DNA from: Aromatoleum anaerobium | Lineage (GTDB): Bacteria; Pseudomonadota; Gammaproteobacteria; Burkholderiales; Rhodocyclaceae | NCBI RefSeq assembly: GCF_012910705.2 | Contig: NZ_WTVG02000040.1 | Location: 1,290,056 to 1,354,055 of the forward strand | Direction of reading: 5' to 3' | Length of the DNA stretch: 64,000 bases | In this document: in pieces, positions 26,422 through 35,756 of the stretch | Layout of the letters: every line of letters starts with the position of its first letter | How positions within the stretch are numbered: position 1 is the first letter of the stretch | Translations under genes and position numbers: made by a program | The notes under the pieces: generated by a model | Databases searched by the model: none | What the model was told of the DNA's origin: nothing | The model's input: the letters and a program-made list of their open reading frames with translations, nothing else

Positions 26422-27475
26422 ATTGGACGCCATGATTCAGCCCAACACCGTCCAGATCACTCCCGAAGTCCTGAGCCTCATCGCCGGCATCGATGAGTTC
26501 AAGGGCGCCTGGCGTGCGTTCGGCACGCTGGCGCCAGATCGGCTCTCGGCGCTGCGGCGCGTGGCCACGATCGAGAGCATCGGCTCGTCCACCCGCATCG
26601 AGGGCAGCAAGCTGTCGGACCGCGAGGTCGAGCGCCTGCTGTCCAACCTGCAGATCAAGTCGTTTACGACGCGCGACGAACAGGAGGTTGCCGGCTACGC
26701 GGAAGTCGTGGAGCTGGTTTTTGCCTCCTGGCCTGACATCACCCTGACCGAAAACCACATCAAGCAACTGCATCGCGATCTGCTGGCCTACAGTGAGAAG
26801 GACGCCTGGCACCGGGGCAACTACAAAACGTCATCCAACAGCGTGGCCGCATTCGACGAAGGCGGCAAGGAACTCGGCGTGGTGTTCGAGACGGCGACAC
26901 CCTTCGACACGCCGCGTCTGATGATCGAGCTGGTGACCTGGTTCAACGAGGAGCGGACCAGCGGCGGGCTTCATCCGCTGTTGCTCATCGCCTTGTGGGT
27001 CGTGGTGTTCCTGGAGATACACCCTTTCCAAGACGGCAACGGCCACCTGAGCCGCGTGCTGACCACCTTGCTGCTGCTACAGGTCGGCTATACCTACGTG
27101 CCTTACAGCTCACTCGAAAGCGTGATTGAGCAGAGCAAGGAGGCCTACTATCTCGCGCTGCGGCAGACTCAGGGGACGATCCGGACCGAGTCTCCGAACT
27201 GGCAACCCTGGCTCGTCTTTTTCCTGCGCGCGTTGGCGGAACAGGTCCGTCGCCTCAATCGTAAGGTGGAGCGCGAGAGATTGGTGCTGGCGGCGCTGCC
27301 CGAGCTATCGCTGCGGATCGTCGAGTTTATGCGGGAGCATGGGCGCATCACGATGGGGGATGCGATTCGACTCACAGGGAGTAATCGCAACACGCTCAAG
27401 CAGCATTTCCGGGCTTTGGTGGAACGCGGACACCTTACGCAGTACGGGGCCGGTCGAGGCGTCTGGTATGGGTGA
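26411..27475 (+). CDS. Fic/DOC family protein (class II, HPFxDGNGH variant)
   Basis: A 354-residue Fic-domain protein. An N-terminal inhibitory motif 'SSTRIEG' ([S/T]xxxE[G/N]; about residues 57-63) makes it a self-restrained class II Fic. The Fic core 'IHPFQDGNGHLSR' lies at about 202-214, and the final Arg of the usual HPFxDGNGR is His. The C-terminus holds a winged-helix-like domain ('RITMGDAIRLTGSNRNTLKQHFRALVERGHL'). Active Fic enzymes AMPylate Ser/Thr/Tyr of target proteins; the Arg-to-His change may weaken ATP phosphate binding. An alternative start is the ATG at 26432. It is the first gene of the island. Confidence 0.88.
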   Translation: MDIVLDAMIQPNTVQITPEVLSLIAGIDEFKGAWRAFGTLAPDRLSALRRVATIESIGSSTRIEGSKLSDREVERLLSNLQIKSFTTRDEQEVAGYAEVVELVFASWPDITLTENHIKQLHRDLLAYSEKDAWHRGNYKTSSNSVAAFDEGGKELGVVFETATPFDTPRLMIELVTWFNEERTSGGLHPLLLIALWVVVFLEIHPFQDGNGHLSRVLTTLLLLQVGYTYVPYSSLESVIEQSKEAYYLALRQTQGTIRTESPNWQPWLVFFLRALAEQVRRLNRKVERERLVLAALPELSLRIVEFMREHGRITMGDAIRLTGSNRNTLKQHFRALVERGHLTQYGAGRGVWYG

Positions 27476-27536
27476 ACTTCTCTGCGACCGGATCTGCGAG
27501 TCCTGCGCTGAATGAATGATATCCAAAAGGCAAGGT

Positions 27537-27635
27537 ATGCCAGTTCCCATAATTGATCTCTTTGCTGGTCCGGGAGGGTTCTGGGAGGAATTTGTCAACA
27601 GACGGCTCGCGCTTCTCACGACGAAGTCACCCTGA
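27537..27635 (+). pseudogene. N-terminal stub of a C5 cytosine DNA methyltransferase
   Basis: A 32-codon open frame starts 'MPVPIIDLFAGPGGFWEEF', the start and SAM-binding motif I (FAGxGG) of Dcm-type cytosine-C5 methyltransferases, and then stops at 27633-27635. The motif IV Pro-Cys loop and the target domain are absent, so it cannot methylate. The break lies about 15 nt before the helicase gene, which suggests that an internal deletion joined the methyltransferase start to the helicase leader. It could alternatively be a short leader peptide that resembles the motif by chance, which is less likely given how exact the motif is. Confidence 0.7.
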
Positions 27636-27649
27636 GGAAGGCAATATAG

Positions 27650-30600
27650 ATGGAATTGCATGACGGTCTGTACGATCAGGTAGTCACAGAATCGCTGTGG
27701 CACACCCTCTCCAAGACGACGGATGAGCACGGTCGCACGATCGAACCTCTGTCAGCGGTAGGTGCCTCGGAGCGATTGGTTGATGCCATCGCCTCGCAAC
27801 TCACCCGAATGCTGGATGACTTGAGCGGTGAAGGACCGGAAAAGCTCCAGCGCCAATTGGAACTGGCCAATTCCCTTCTGGTGCACGCGCGCCAGCGCCT
27901 TGAAGCGAGTGGTGGCGTGATCGACCCGCTGTCTGCGCCATTGCAGCTGCTTCATGCCGTTCACCGGCATTCGCCCCCGCTGGTGTTGCCGGATACGGGG
28001 TTGGCCCTGCCCTGGTTGTTTACGGCCGGCAAAGGATCGCCGTCTCTCTTGTCCGAACTGCGCCGCGAAGTCGCCGCCTGCGATCAGGTCGATATCCTGG
28101 TCAGCTTCATCACTCATTCCGGCGTGCGCAAGCTGCTGGATATTCTTCAGTCGGCGACTTCCGTGGGGACGGACGGGCAGCCGCGAACCCGACTACGCAT
28201 CCTGACGACGACTTACACCGGCGCAACCGAAGTCCAGGCACTGGACGAACTTGCCCAACTGCCCGGTTGCGAAGTCCGCGTTTCGCTGGACGGTCGCCGC
28301 ACCCGCCTCCATGCAAAGGCATGGTTGTTCCACCGTCGTAGCGGATTCGGTTCGGCCTATGTGGGGAGCGCCAACCTGTCGGGGGCCGCCCTGATGGGTG
28401 GCCTGGAATGGACGGTCAAGTTCACCGAACGCGGTCAAGCAGAGTTGTTCGAGCGCGCCAAGGCGCATTTCGAAACGCTCTGGGAAGACAGGGAATTCCA
28501 AGTCTACGATCCCGAAAACCCGCTGCACAGGACGGCACTCGGAGAAGCACTGAAGCGGGAGTCGGGTGCTGAGGTCATCGCCCGCCCCACCTACTTCGAC
28601 CTGGAGCCCAAGACCTATCAGCAGGAGATGCTCGATCAGTTGCAGATCGAGCGGGATCACGGACGCTGGCGCAATCTAGTCGTCGCGGCTACCGGCACGG
28701 GCAAGACCGTGGTGGCCGCATTCGATTACAGGCGCATCTGCACGCAGGCGGGCGGGCGACCCCGTTTGTTGTTCGTGGCACATCGGGAAGAGATCTTGAA
28801 GCAGGCGCTGCGCACCTACCGGGAAGTGCTGCGCGATCACTCCTTCGGTGAGTTGCTGGTCGGTGGGAACGAACCCGAACATTTCAATCACGTATTTGCC
28901 ACCATCGACAGCGCGACGGCCCGGAACCTGGTTGCCCGTTGGGGCACAGACCGTTGGCACACGGTGGTGGTGGATGAGTGCCATCGTCTTGCGGCCGAAC
29001 GCTTCGACGTCTTTGTCACTGCAGTGACTCCTCGCATTCTGCTTGGGCTGACTGCCACCCCTGAACGCAACGATGGCAAGCCGATCCTGGGCTATTTCGA
29101 CAGCCGGCCCGATGGATCGCCTGCGATCGAACTGCGGCTTTGGCATGCGCTCGACCTGCAACTGCTCTGCCCCTTCGAGTATTACGCCTGCGACGATGAA
29201 ACGGACTTTTCCGGGGTGCCGTGGGAGCAGCCGGGAGAACTGGCGGCCATCGACAAACTCGTGACGGGCAATGATGCGCGTGTGCGGCTGGTGCTGAACG
29301 AGTGGCGCCGCCTGGCTGGTGATCCGGCGCGTGGCAAGGCCCTGTTGTTCTGTGTGTCTGTGGCCCATGCGGAATTTGTGACTGGCAAGCTGATCACGGC
29401 CGGCATCAAGGCCGTCTGCGTCGTAGGCACAACTTCGGCAGACGAGCGACGGCGTGCACCGGAGATGCTCGCTCGGGGGGAAATCGCCGCGATCGTGACC
29501 TGCGATCTTTACAACGAAGGCGTGGACATGCCGCTCGTCGACACCCTGTTGCTTTTGCGCCCGACCCAGAGCCCGGTGCTGTTTCAGCAACAAATCGGCC
29601 GTGGCTTGCGTCTGGCCGATGGAAAGGAATCCTGCCTGATCCTCGATTTCGTCGGACAGCACCGGCAGGAATTCCGTTTCGACCGACTGTTTTCCAGCAT
29701 CACCGGATTGCCGCGAGGCCAGTTAATTGACGCGGTCGAAAAGGGTTTTGGTTCCTTACCGCCCGGCTGCCATATCCACCTCCAACGCAAGACTCGTGAA
29801 CAGGTCCTGAGCAGCCTAAGACGATTGGTCCAACAGAACTGGCGCCGATTGCGCACCGAGTTGCAAACCTATGCCGCCTTGCGCGGCCGGGGCAACATCC
29901 GCCTGGTCGATTTCCTGCGGGAACAGGCCATCGAACTTGAAGACATCTATCGCGGCAGTGGACGTTCCGGCTGGACCAACCTGAAACGTGATGCCGGGCT
30001 GCTGACCACGCCAGCCGGCGGTGAGGACGATTATTTCGGCCGTCGTTTCGCAGACTTGCTGCATATCGATGATCCGGAGCGCGTCGATTTGTTGTTCAAG
30101 GTCGGAGAACCGGCTGCCGAGTATCAGCCGCAGGGTGAACGCGTGCGGCGTCAGCTTCAGATGCTCGCTTATCAGGTCGATGCGCAGCACCACCAGGCGG
30201 GCAGCGGCGAGGATTTCCTGAAACGGCTGAATGCCCACCCGGAACTGCGCACCGAGTTAATCGAGCTTGCTGAAGTAATCCAGGCAAGGATTAGCTTGCT
30301 GCACAAGCCAGTTCCCGGTCTGGAGGATGTACCGCTATGCCTGCATGGCAGCTATGGCATCCGGGAAATATTGACGGCCACCGGCTGGCTGTCGGCCGTG
30401 CGTCGCACGCCCTTTCAGGCAGGTACCCTGGCCCTAAACGACCGCAAGGTGGAGTTGTTGTTTGTCACCCTGGACAAGCGCGAGGGATACCACGAGCGCA
30501 TCGCATACCATGACTACGCCATCAGCGCCGAGCGATTCCATTGGCAATCGCAGAACTCGGCAGGCCCGGACACCCCAGTCGGGCGACGTTATCTGCAGAG

Positions 30601-30784
30601 CCCGACTAACGGCTGGAGTTTCCAACTCTTCGTTCGCCAAGCAAAAGGCGATCCCTACCGCGCCTGCGGCCCGGTGACGCTGGAGCGCGCTGAAGGCCGG
30701 AAGCCCATGACTATCTACTGGAAGTTGACCGTTCCGCTGCCGATCAGGCTGTTTCAGGAATTCAGCGTCCTGAGAGGCGCGTGA
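27650..30784 (+). CDS. PLD-nuclease/DEAD helicase with DUF3427-like C-terminus
   Basis: A 1044-residue protein. A phospholipase-D-type nuclease module occupies the N-terminal third, with the HxK and GSxN elements in 'RLHAKAWLFHRR' and 'YVGSANLSGAAL' (about residues 219-245). A superfamily 2 helicase follows: Walker A 'AATGTGKT' (about 346), 'VVVDECHRL' (about 440), 'LGLTATPERN' and 'QQIGRGLRLA' (about 645). The last 300 residues fit DUF3427, which commonly caps such helicases. A good ribosome-binding site AGGAAGG lies about 9 nt before 27650. Likely role: ATP-driven DNA restriction or translocation with strand cleavage, by analogy to restriction subunits (inference). The upstream methyltransferase stub supports an ancestral restriction-modification origin. 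Confidence 0.87.
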   Translation: MELHDGLYDQVVTESLWHTLSKTTDEHGRTIEPLSAVGASERLVDAIASQLTRMLDDLSGEGPEKLQRQLELANSLLVHARQRLEASGGVIDPLSAPLQLLHAVHRHSPPLVLPDTGLALPWLFTAGKGSPSLLSELRREVAACDQVDILVSFITHSGVRKLLDILQSATSVGTDGQPRTRLRILTTTYTGATEVQALDELAQLPGCEVRVSLDGRRTRLHAKAWLFHRRSGFGSAYVGSANLSGAALMGGLEWTVKFTERGQAELFERAKAHFETLWEDREFQVYDPENPLHRTALGEALKRESGAEVIARPTYFDLEPKTYQQEMLDQLQIERDHGRWRNLVVAATGTGKTVVAAFDYRRICTQAGGRPRLLFVAHREEILKQALRTYREVLRDHSFGELLVGGNEPEHFNHVFATIDSATARNLVARWGTDRWHTVVVDECHRLAAERFDVFVTAVTPRILLGLTATPERNDGKPILGYFDSRPDGSPAIELRLWHALDLQLLCPFEYYACDDETDFSGVPWEQPGELAAIDKLVTGNDARVRLVLNEWRRLAGDPARGKALLFCVSVAHAEFVTGKLITAGIKAVCVVGTTSADERRRAPEMLARGEIAAIVTCDLYNEGVDMPLVDTLLLLRPTQSPVLFQQQIGRGLRLADGKESCLILDFVGQHRQEFRFDRLFSSITGLPRGQLIDAVEKGFGSLPPGCHIHLQRKTREQVLSSLRRLVQQNWRRLRTELQTYAALRGRGNIRLVDFLREQAIELEDIYRGSGRSGWTNLKRDAGLLTTPAGGEDDYFGRRFADLLHIDDPERVDLLFKVGEPAAEYQPQGERVRRQLQMLAYQVDAQHHQAGSGEDFLKRLNAHPELRTELIELAEVIQARISLLHKPVPGLEDVPLCLHGSYGIREILTATGWLSAVRRTPFQAGTLALNDRKVELLFVTLDKREGYHERIAYHDYAISAERFHWQSQNSAGPDTPVGRRYLQSPTNGWSFQLFVRQAKGDPYRACGPVTLERAEGRKPMTIYWKLTVPLPIRLFQEFSVLRGA

Positions 30785-30869
30785 TGGCATTCCCGCGAAG
30801 CTGTCGATTCGCTTGTGGATGAATGCGATGCCGGGCGCACTTGTTGACCGATTCTGCCTGAGATAGGAA

Positions 30870-31919
30870 ATGACAAGCTCCCTGAGGCCTTTCTTCCATG
30901 ACAATGCGGCAATTCCTCCCGCTACCGCTTGGTATCTCTCCGACCTCGGCGAATTCCGCGGCAAGCAGGAGCTCTACACCCGGCAGTCGCCGCAGCGCCT
31001 CAAGGCCTTGCGCGAACATGCGCTGATCGAAAGCGCAGTGTCGTCGAACCGCATCGAGGGCGTTTCCGTCGAGCCGTCGCGGGTGCGCGATGTGCTCGTA
31101 TCGCCCAGACCGCTGTTCCGGGATCGCGACGAGGAAGAAGTGCGCGGCTACCGCGACGCCCTGACCTGGATACACCAGGATGCCCAGCGCCTCCCGGTTG
31201 CCAGCGAAACCATCCAGCGGCTCCACGCAATGACGCGGGGTCAGATCTGGGATGCCGGTCTGTACAAGGAGAAGGATGGCGACATCATCGAGCGCTATCC
31301 CGATGGGCGCGAGCGGGTGCGCTTTCGCACCGTGCCGGCCAAGGAAACGCCGGCAGCCATGGCCCAGTTGGTCGGCGACTGGCAGGCCTGCCTCGAAGAG
31401 CGCTGGGTTCCGCCGCTGATCGCGCTGGCCGCGTTCAATCTCGACTTCCTGTGCATCCATCCGTTCCGCGATGGCAACGGCCGGGTGTCCCGGCTGCTCT
31501 GGCTGCTGCAGAGCTACCAACTGGGTTTCGAAGTCGGCCGCTACATCAGCCTTGAGCGCCTGGTGGAGCAGAACAAGGATCGTTACTACGAGACCCTGGA
31601 ACTGAGCTCGCAGCGTTGGCATGAGGGCAAGCACGATCCGTGGCCCTACATCAATTACGTGCTGTTCATTGTCAAGAGCGCTTATCGTGAATTCGTCGAG
31701 CGCGTTGGGGAAACCTCGGAGCCGCGGGGATCGAAAACCCAGATGGTGCTGGAGGCGATCGCCAAGATGCCGGAAACATTCTCCCTGGCCGACCTGGAGC
31801 GTGCCTGCCCGGGGGTGAGCCGCGACATGATCCGGCGGGTGCTCAATGCGCAGAAGGGACAGTCGGTCGACTGCATCGGCCGCGGCCCTGGTGCGCTTTG
31901 GCAGAGAAGGGGTAATTAG
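30870..31919 (+). CDS. Fic family protein (class II, canonical motif)
   Basis: A 349-residue Fic protein unlike the first one in the island except for the core. It has an inhibitory motif 'SSNRIEG' (about residues 58-64), an intact Fic motif 'IHPFRDGNGRVSR' (about 196-208) and a C-terminal winged-helix part ('MPETFSLADLERACPGVSRDMIRRVLN'). The N-terminal 'WYLSDLGEFRGKQ' segment is typical of DUF4172/Fic_N-type sequences. It probably AMPylates a partner when relieved of inhibition. It follows the PLD-helicase by 85 nt with AGGA just before the ATG, so it may be in the same transcript. Confidence 0.88.
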   Translation: MTSSLRPFFHDNAAIPPATAWYLSDLGEFRGKQELYTRQSPQRLKALREHALIESAVSSNRIEGVSVEPSRVRDVLVSPRPLFRDRDEEEVRGYRDALTWIHQDAQRLPVASETIQRLHAMTRGQIWDAGLYKEKDGDIIERYPDGRERVRFRTVPAKETPAAMAQLVGDWQACLEERWVPPLIALAAFNLDFLCIHPFRDGNGRVSRLLWLLQSYQLGFEVGRYISLERLVEQNKDRYYETLELSSQRWHEGKHDPWPYINYVLFIVKSAYREFVERVGETSEPRGSKTQMVLEAIAKMPETFSLADLERACPGVSRDMIRRVLNAQKGQSVDCIGRGPGALWQRRGN

Positions 31920-32124
31920 CGTGAAAGGATGTAATAAAGAGGGTAATGTCCTCAAGATGCCGGGAACGGGAGACAAGGAGGTCGGGAGGGCACAGGAAGT
32001 GGCGGCGCTGGTCGCGGGGGATGCCTTCACCGGCCAGGCCAGAGTCAGAGGGCGAATGGCGCTATCGGCCAGTCGGATACCGTGCCAAAAGGCGCTTTGC
32101 TAAGCCTGCAGTGAGCCTTCTGCC

Positions 32125-33282
32125 ATGAGCGAATACCAGTACTACGAATTCGCCGCTGTCGAGCGGCCCCTCACTCGCGCCGAGATGGCGGAGTTGCGCG
32201 CCGTCTCCTCTCGCGCCGTGATCAGCCCCGTCGGCTTCGTCAACCACTACGAGTGGGGCGACCTGAAGGCCGACCCTGCCGACTGGATGCGGCGCTACTT
32301 CGACGCCTTCGTCTACACCGCCCACTGGTGCAGTTGCCGGCTGGCCTTGCGTTTGCCGCTGGCGACGTTCGGCGGCGCCGAGTTGAATCCGTTCGCCATT
32401 GAAGATGCCCTGTCGATCGAGGCCACGGACGACTACTGGATCATCGACTGGTCTCTCTTCGAGAGCGAGAACTACGACCGCTTCGGGATGGATGACGGCA
32501 GCGGCTGGATGGCACGCCTGGTGCCGCTGCGGGACGAATTGCTGCGCGGCGACCTGCGCCCCCTCTACCTCGGCTGGCTGGCCGGTACCGGCGGCGGCGA
32601 GCTGCACGACGGGGCGTTGGAACCGGAAGTGCCGCCCGGTCTAGCGGAACTGTCCCCAGCGCAGCAGGCGCTGGTCGAGTTCCTGGAAATCGATCCCGAC
32701 ATGCTCTCCGCGGCTTCGGCCGGCAGCGCTCGTGCGCCGCAGGCCGAGGCCGAAGACAGCGATCGCCTCCATGCCTGGCTAGCGGAATGGTCACGTGACG
32801 AGCTGGTGGCGGTGATCGAGCTGATCACGCAGGGCCGGGGGCAGGAAGCTGAACGCCGCGTCAGATCCCGCCATGCCGCCTGGCTGAAAGCGCAACGACC
32901 GTCCGCTGCCCTTGCCGCGCGAAGGCGCAGCGTGGCCGAACTGTGTGAACTCGCCAAGGCTGCCTCTGGCGTTCGGCAGGAACGCGAGGCCAAGGAGCGC
33001 GCAAATCAGGAGGCCGAATGGCGCCGTCAGCGCGAGGCGCATCTGCGGCGATTGATGGCCGACGTGGACAAGCACTGGGAGGCCATCGACGCGCAGGCGA
33101 AGCGCGGTTCGGCCTCCGGCTACGAGCAGGCGGTACAGGCTCTCGTCGATCTGGCGGATGGCTACGCGCTGACATCCAGCCCGAAGGAGTTCGAGCGCGC
33201 CTTGCGCCGTTTCCTGGTACGCCATGCGACACGCAGCGCCTTGCTACGCCGGTTGACCAAAGCGGGGCTATGGTCGGGATGA
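32125..33282 (+). CDS. Conserved protein of unknown function, partner of the primase-helicase
   Basis: 385 residues, with no domain I recognise. The N-terminus starts 'SEYQYYEFAAVERPLT' and continues with 'SSRAVISPVGFVNHYEWGDLK', a pattern I remember from many uncharacterised bacterial proteins. The middle (about 180-250) is acidic and Ala-rich. The C-terminal 130 residues are strongly charged, with a likely coiled coil ('EREAKERANQEAEWRRQREA'). No transmembrane segment, signal peptide or catalytic signature is visible. The ATGA overlap with the primase-helicase gene at 33279 indicates translational coupling, so a shared function is probable. The function is unknown. Confidence 0.75.
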   Translation: MSEYQYYEFAAVERPLTRAEMAELRAVSSRAVISPVGFVNHYEWGDLKADPADWMRRYFDAFVYTAHWCSCRLALRLPLATFGGAELNPFAIEDALSIEATDDYWIIDWSLFESENYDRFGMDDGSGWMARLVPLRDELLRGDLRPLYLGWLAGTGGGELHDGALEPEVPPGLAELSPAQQALVEFLEIDPDMLSAASAGSARAPQAEAEDSDRLHAWLAEWSRDELVAVIELITQGRGQEAERRVRSRHAAWLKAQRPSAALAARRRSVAELCELAKAASGVRQEREAKERANQEAEWRRQREAHLRRLMADVDKHWEAIDAQAKRGSASGYEQAVQALVDLADGYALTSSPKEFERALRRFLVRHATRSALLRRLTKAGLWSG

Positions 33283-35710
33283 CGACAGACAGGGACGACG
33301 AACTCGCCCGGCTGCACGCCGAGAATGCTCGGCTGGTCGGCTTGTTGGACGCCCACGGTATCGCCTGGCGCGTGCCTGAACCCGTGGCCACGCCGGTTTC
33401 GGCCGCCCCGCTATCCACGGGCGAAAAGGTGGCGCTCTTTCGCGGTTTGTTTCGCGGTCGCACCGACGTCTATCCGGTGCGCTGGGAGAGCAAGGCCGGC
33501 AAGAGCGGCTACTCGCCAGCCTGTGCCAACGAATGGCGCGCCGGGGTTTGCGAGAAACCCCGCATCAAATGCTCGGACTGTGGCAAGCGGCTGCTTGTCC
33601 CCCTGACGGACCAGACGATCTACGACCACCTCGCCGGCCGTCATGCCGTCGGCGTGTACCCGCTGCTGGCCGACGACAGCTGCCACTTCCTCGCGGTGGA
33701 CTTCGACGACGCCGACTGGCGCAGCGATGCGCAGGCTTTTACTCAATCCTGTCGCGAACTGGGCGTCCCCGTCGCGCTGGAAATCTCACGTTCGGGCAAT
33801 GGCGCCCATGCGTGGATATTCTTCTCGTCGAACGTCGCCGCGCGGGAGGCAAGACGGCTCGGCACCGCCATCATCAGCCACACCTGCGCCCGCACCCGGC
33901 AACTGAAGCTCACGTCCTATGACCGGCTGTTCCCGAACCAGGACACGATGCCCAAGGGCGGCTTCGGCAACCTGATCGCTCTGCCGCTGCAGAAGATTCC
34001 GCGCGAGAACGGCGGCAGCGTGTTCGTGGACGACGCACTGCGGCCGTATCCCGACCAGTGGACCTTCCTGGCATCGGTGCAGCCGATGGCGCCGCACGAT
34101 ATCGAGCCGACGATTCTACGGCCACCGGCGGGTCGCACCCGCTCGATGTCACCTTCATCGCCGCGGAGGATCAGCAAGAGCCGTGGAAACGCACAGCGCC
34201 GGGCAGACAGCATTTCCCGGGCCCGATGCCGGCATCCCTGACGGTGACCTTGGGCAATCTCCTCTACTTCGACAAGGCACAGCTTCCGCAAGCGCTCGCG
34301 AACCGCCTGATCCGGCTGGCGGCCTTCCAGAACCCCGAGTTCTACAAGGCGCAGTCGATGCGTCTGCCGGTGTGGGATGAGCCGCGGGTGATCGGCTGTG
34401 CCGAGAATTTCCCGAACCACATCGCCTTGCCGCGGGGCTGCCTCGATGCCGCCCAGGAGTTGCTGCGCGAAAACAGTATTCGCTGTGAGCTGCGGGACGA
34501 ACGCTTTGGCGGCGAGCCGCTGGACGTAAGCTTTGTCGGAACGCTGCGGCCGGATCAGGAGGCTGCAGTCGCCGCGATGCTTCGCCACGATATCGGCATC
34601 CTGTGTGCGCCAACCGCCTTCGGCAAGACCGTGACGGCCGCAGCGCTGATCGCCCGGCGTGGTGTGAACACCCTGGTGCTGGTGCATCGCACCGAATTGC
34701 TCAAGCAGTGGCAGGAGCGGCTGCAGGCATTTCTGGGTGTCGGGAAGGGCGTGATCGGCAACATCGGTGGCGGCAAAACCAAACCCACCGGCAAGATCGA
34801 CATCGCGGTAATGCAGTCACTGTCCCGGCAGGGCGAGACCAATGAAATCGTCGAGAACTACGGCCAGATCATCGCCGACGAATGCCACCACCTCTCGGCA
34901 TTCTCGTTCGAGGCTATCCTGAAACGTGCCCGGGCCAAGTATGTGCTCGGGCTCACCGCCACGCCGATCCGGCGCGACGGGCGGCAGCCGATCATCTTCA
35001 TGCAGTGTGGGCCGATCCGACACACTGCGGCGAAGCCGGCTGGCGCGCCGCAAACCTTGGAGGTGATTCCCCGTTACCTGGCAGCTCGCATTGACCTCGC
35101 CACCGACGCCGCCATCCAGGATGTATTCAGGCATGTCGCTAACGACGCCGGCCGTACGGCGGCCATAGCGGACGAGATCGCAGAAGCCTTCGAGCAAGGG
35201 CACAAGGTACTGGTGCTGACCGAGCGCACTGAGCACCTTGATGCCATCGGCGCCGCGTTGGGGGACCGAATCCAGCCGCTGTTCACTTTGCACGGCCGCA
35301 TGTCGAAGAAGCAGCGCGCCGCCTTGATCAGCGAACTGGATGCCCTACGCACCGACGCACCCCGGGTGCTCTTGTCCACCGGCAAGCTGGTCGGCGAAGG
35401 CTTCGACCACCCGCCGCTCGACACACTGGTGCTGGCCATGCCGATCTCATGGAAGGGCACGCTGCAGCAGTACGCCGGCCGCCTGCATCGTGAGCACGCC
35501 GACAAGACCCATGTCCGCATCATCGATTTCATCGATGCCAGCCACCCGGCCCTGTTGCGGATGTGGGAGCGGCGGCGGCGCGGCTACCAGGCGATGGGCT
35601 ACCAAACTCTCTCCGCCCCGGCCAGCTACAATCTGGGCTTCGAGTTGGTCGCTTCGAACGAGGCGAGTTCAGCCATCCCAGAAGCGGGTATGAAAGCGGG
35701 TACGAAATGA
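33279..35710 (+). pseudogene. TOTE-type primase (AEP)-SF2 helicase, frameshifted
   Basis: The coding sequence runs in frame 3 from 33279 and resumes in frame 2 at about 34121; one base appears to be missing where CGGGCCACC would keep the frame. The N-terminal part is an archaeo-eukaryotic primase domain with a zinc-ribbon-like 'KCSDCGKRL', metal motif 'LAVDFDDADW', 'SGNGAHAWIFF' and 'GNLIALPLQ'. The C-terminal part is an SF2 helicase: 'APTAFGKTVTAAAL', 'IIADECHHLS', 'VLGLTATPIRRDG' and 'QQYAGRLHREH'. This architecture matches helicases with the Pfam 'TOTE conflict system' primase domain (from memory). About 810 residues would result if repaired. No slippery heptamer is seen at the break, so it is a mutation or a sequence error. 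Confidence 0.82.
35683..35704 (+). repeat. Tandem AGCGGGTAYG repeats at the right end of the island
   Basis: AGCGGGTATG (35683-35692) and AGCGGGTACG (35695-35704) lie in tandem and encode the last residues of the helicase. The second is identical to 26246-26255 near the left end. They could be recombinase arm-binding sites. Confidence 0.5.
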
Positions 35711-35756
35711 AGCCTGAAAAACCGATCTCCAGCACCGGCGCGGCCCCCCGCCCGCT

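Noticed and set aside
34100..34140. Programmed ribosomal frameshift in the primase-helicase
   Set aside because: No slippery heptamer or obvious downstream structure is present; a lost base in a G run explains it more simply.
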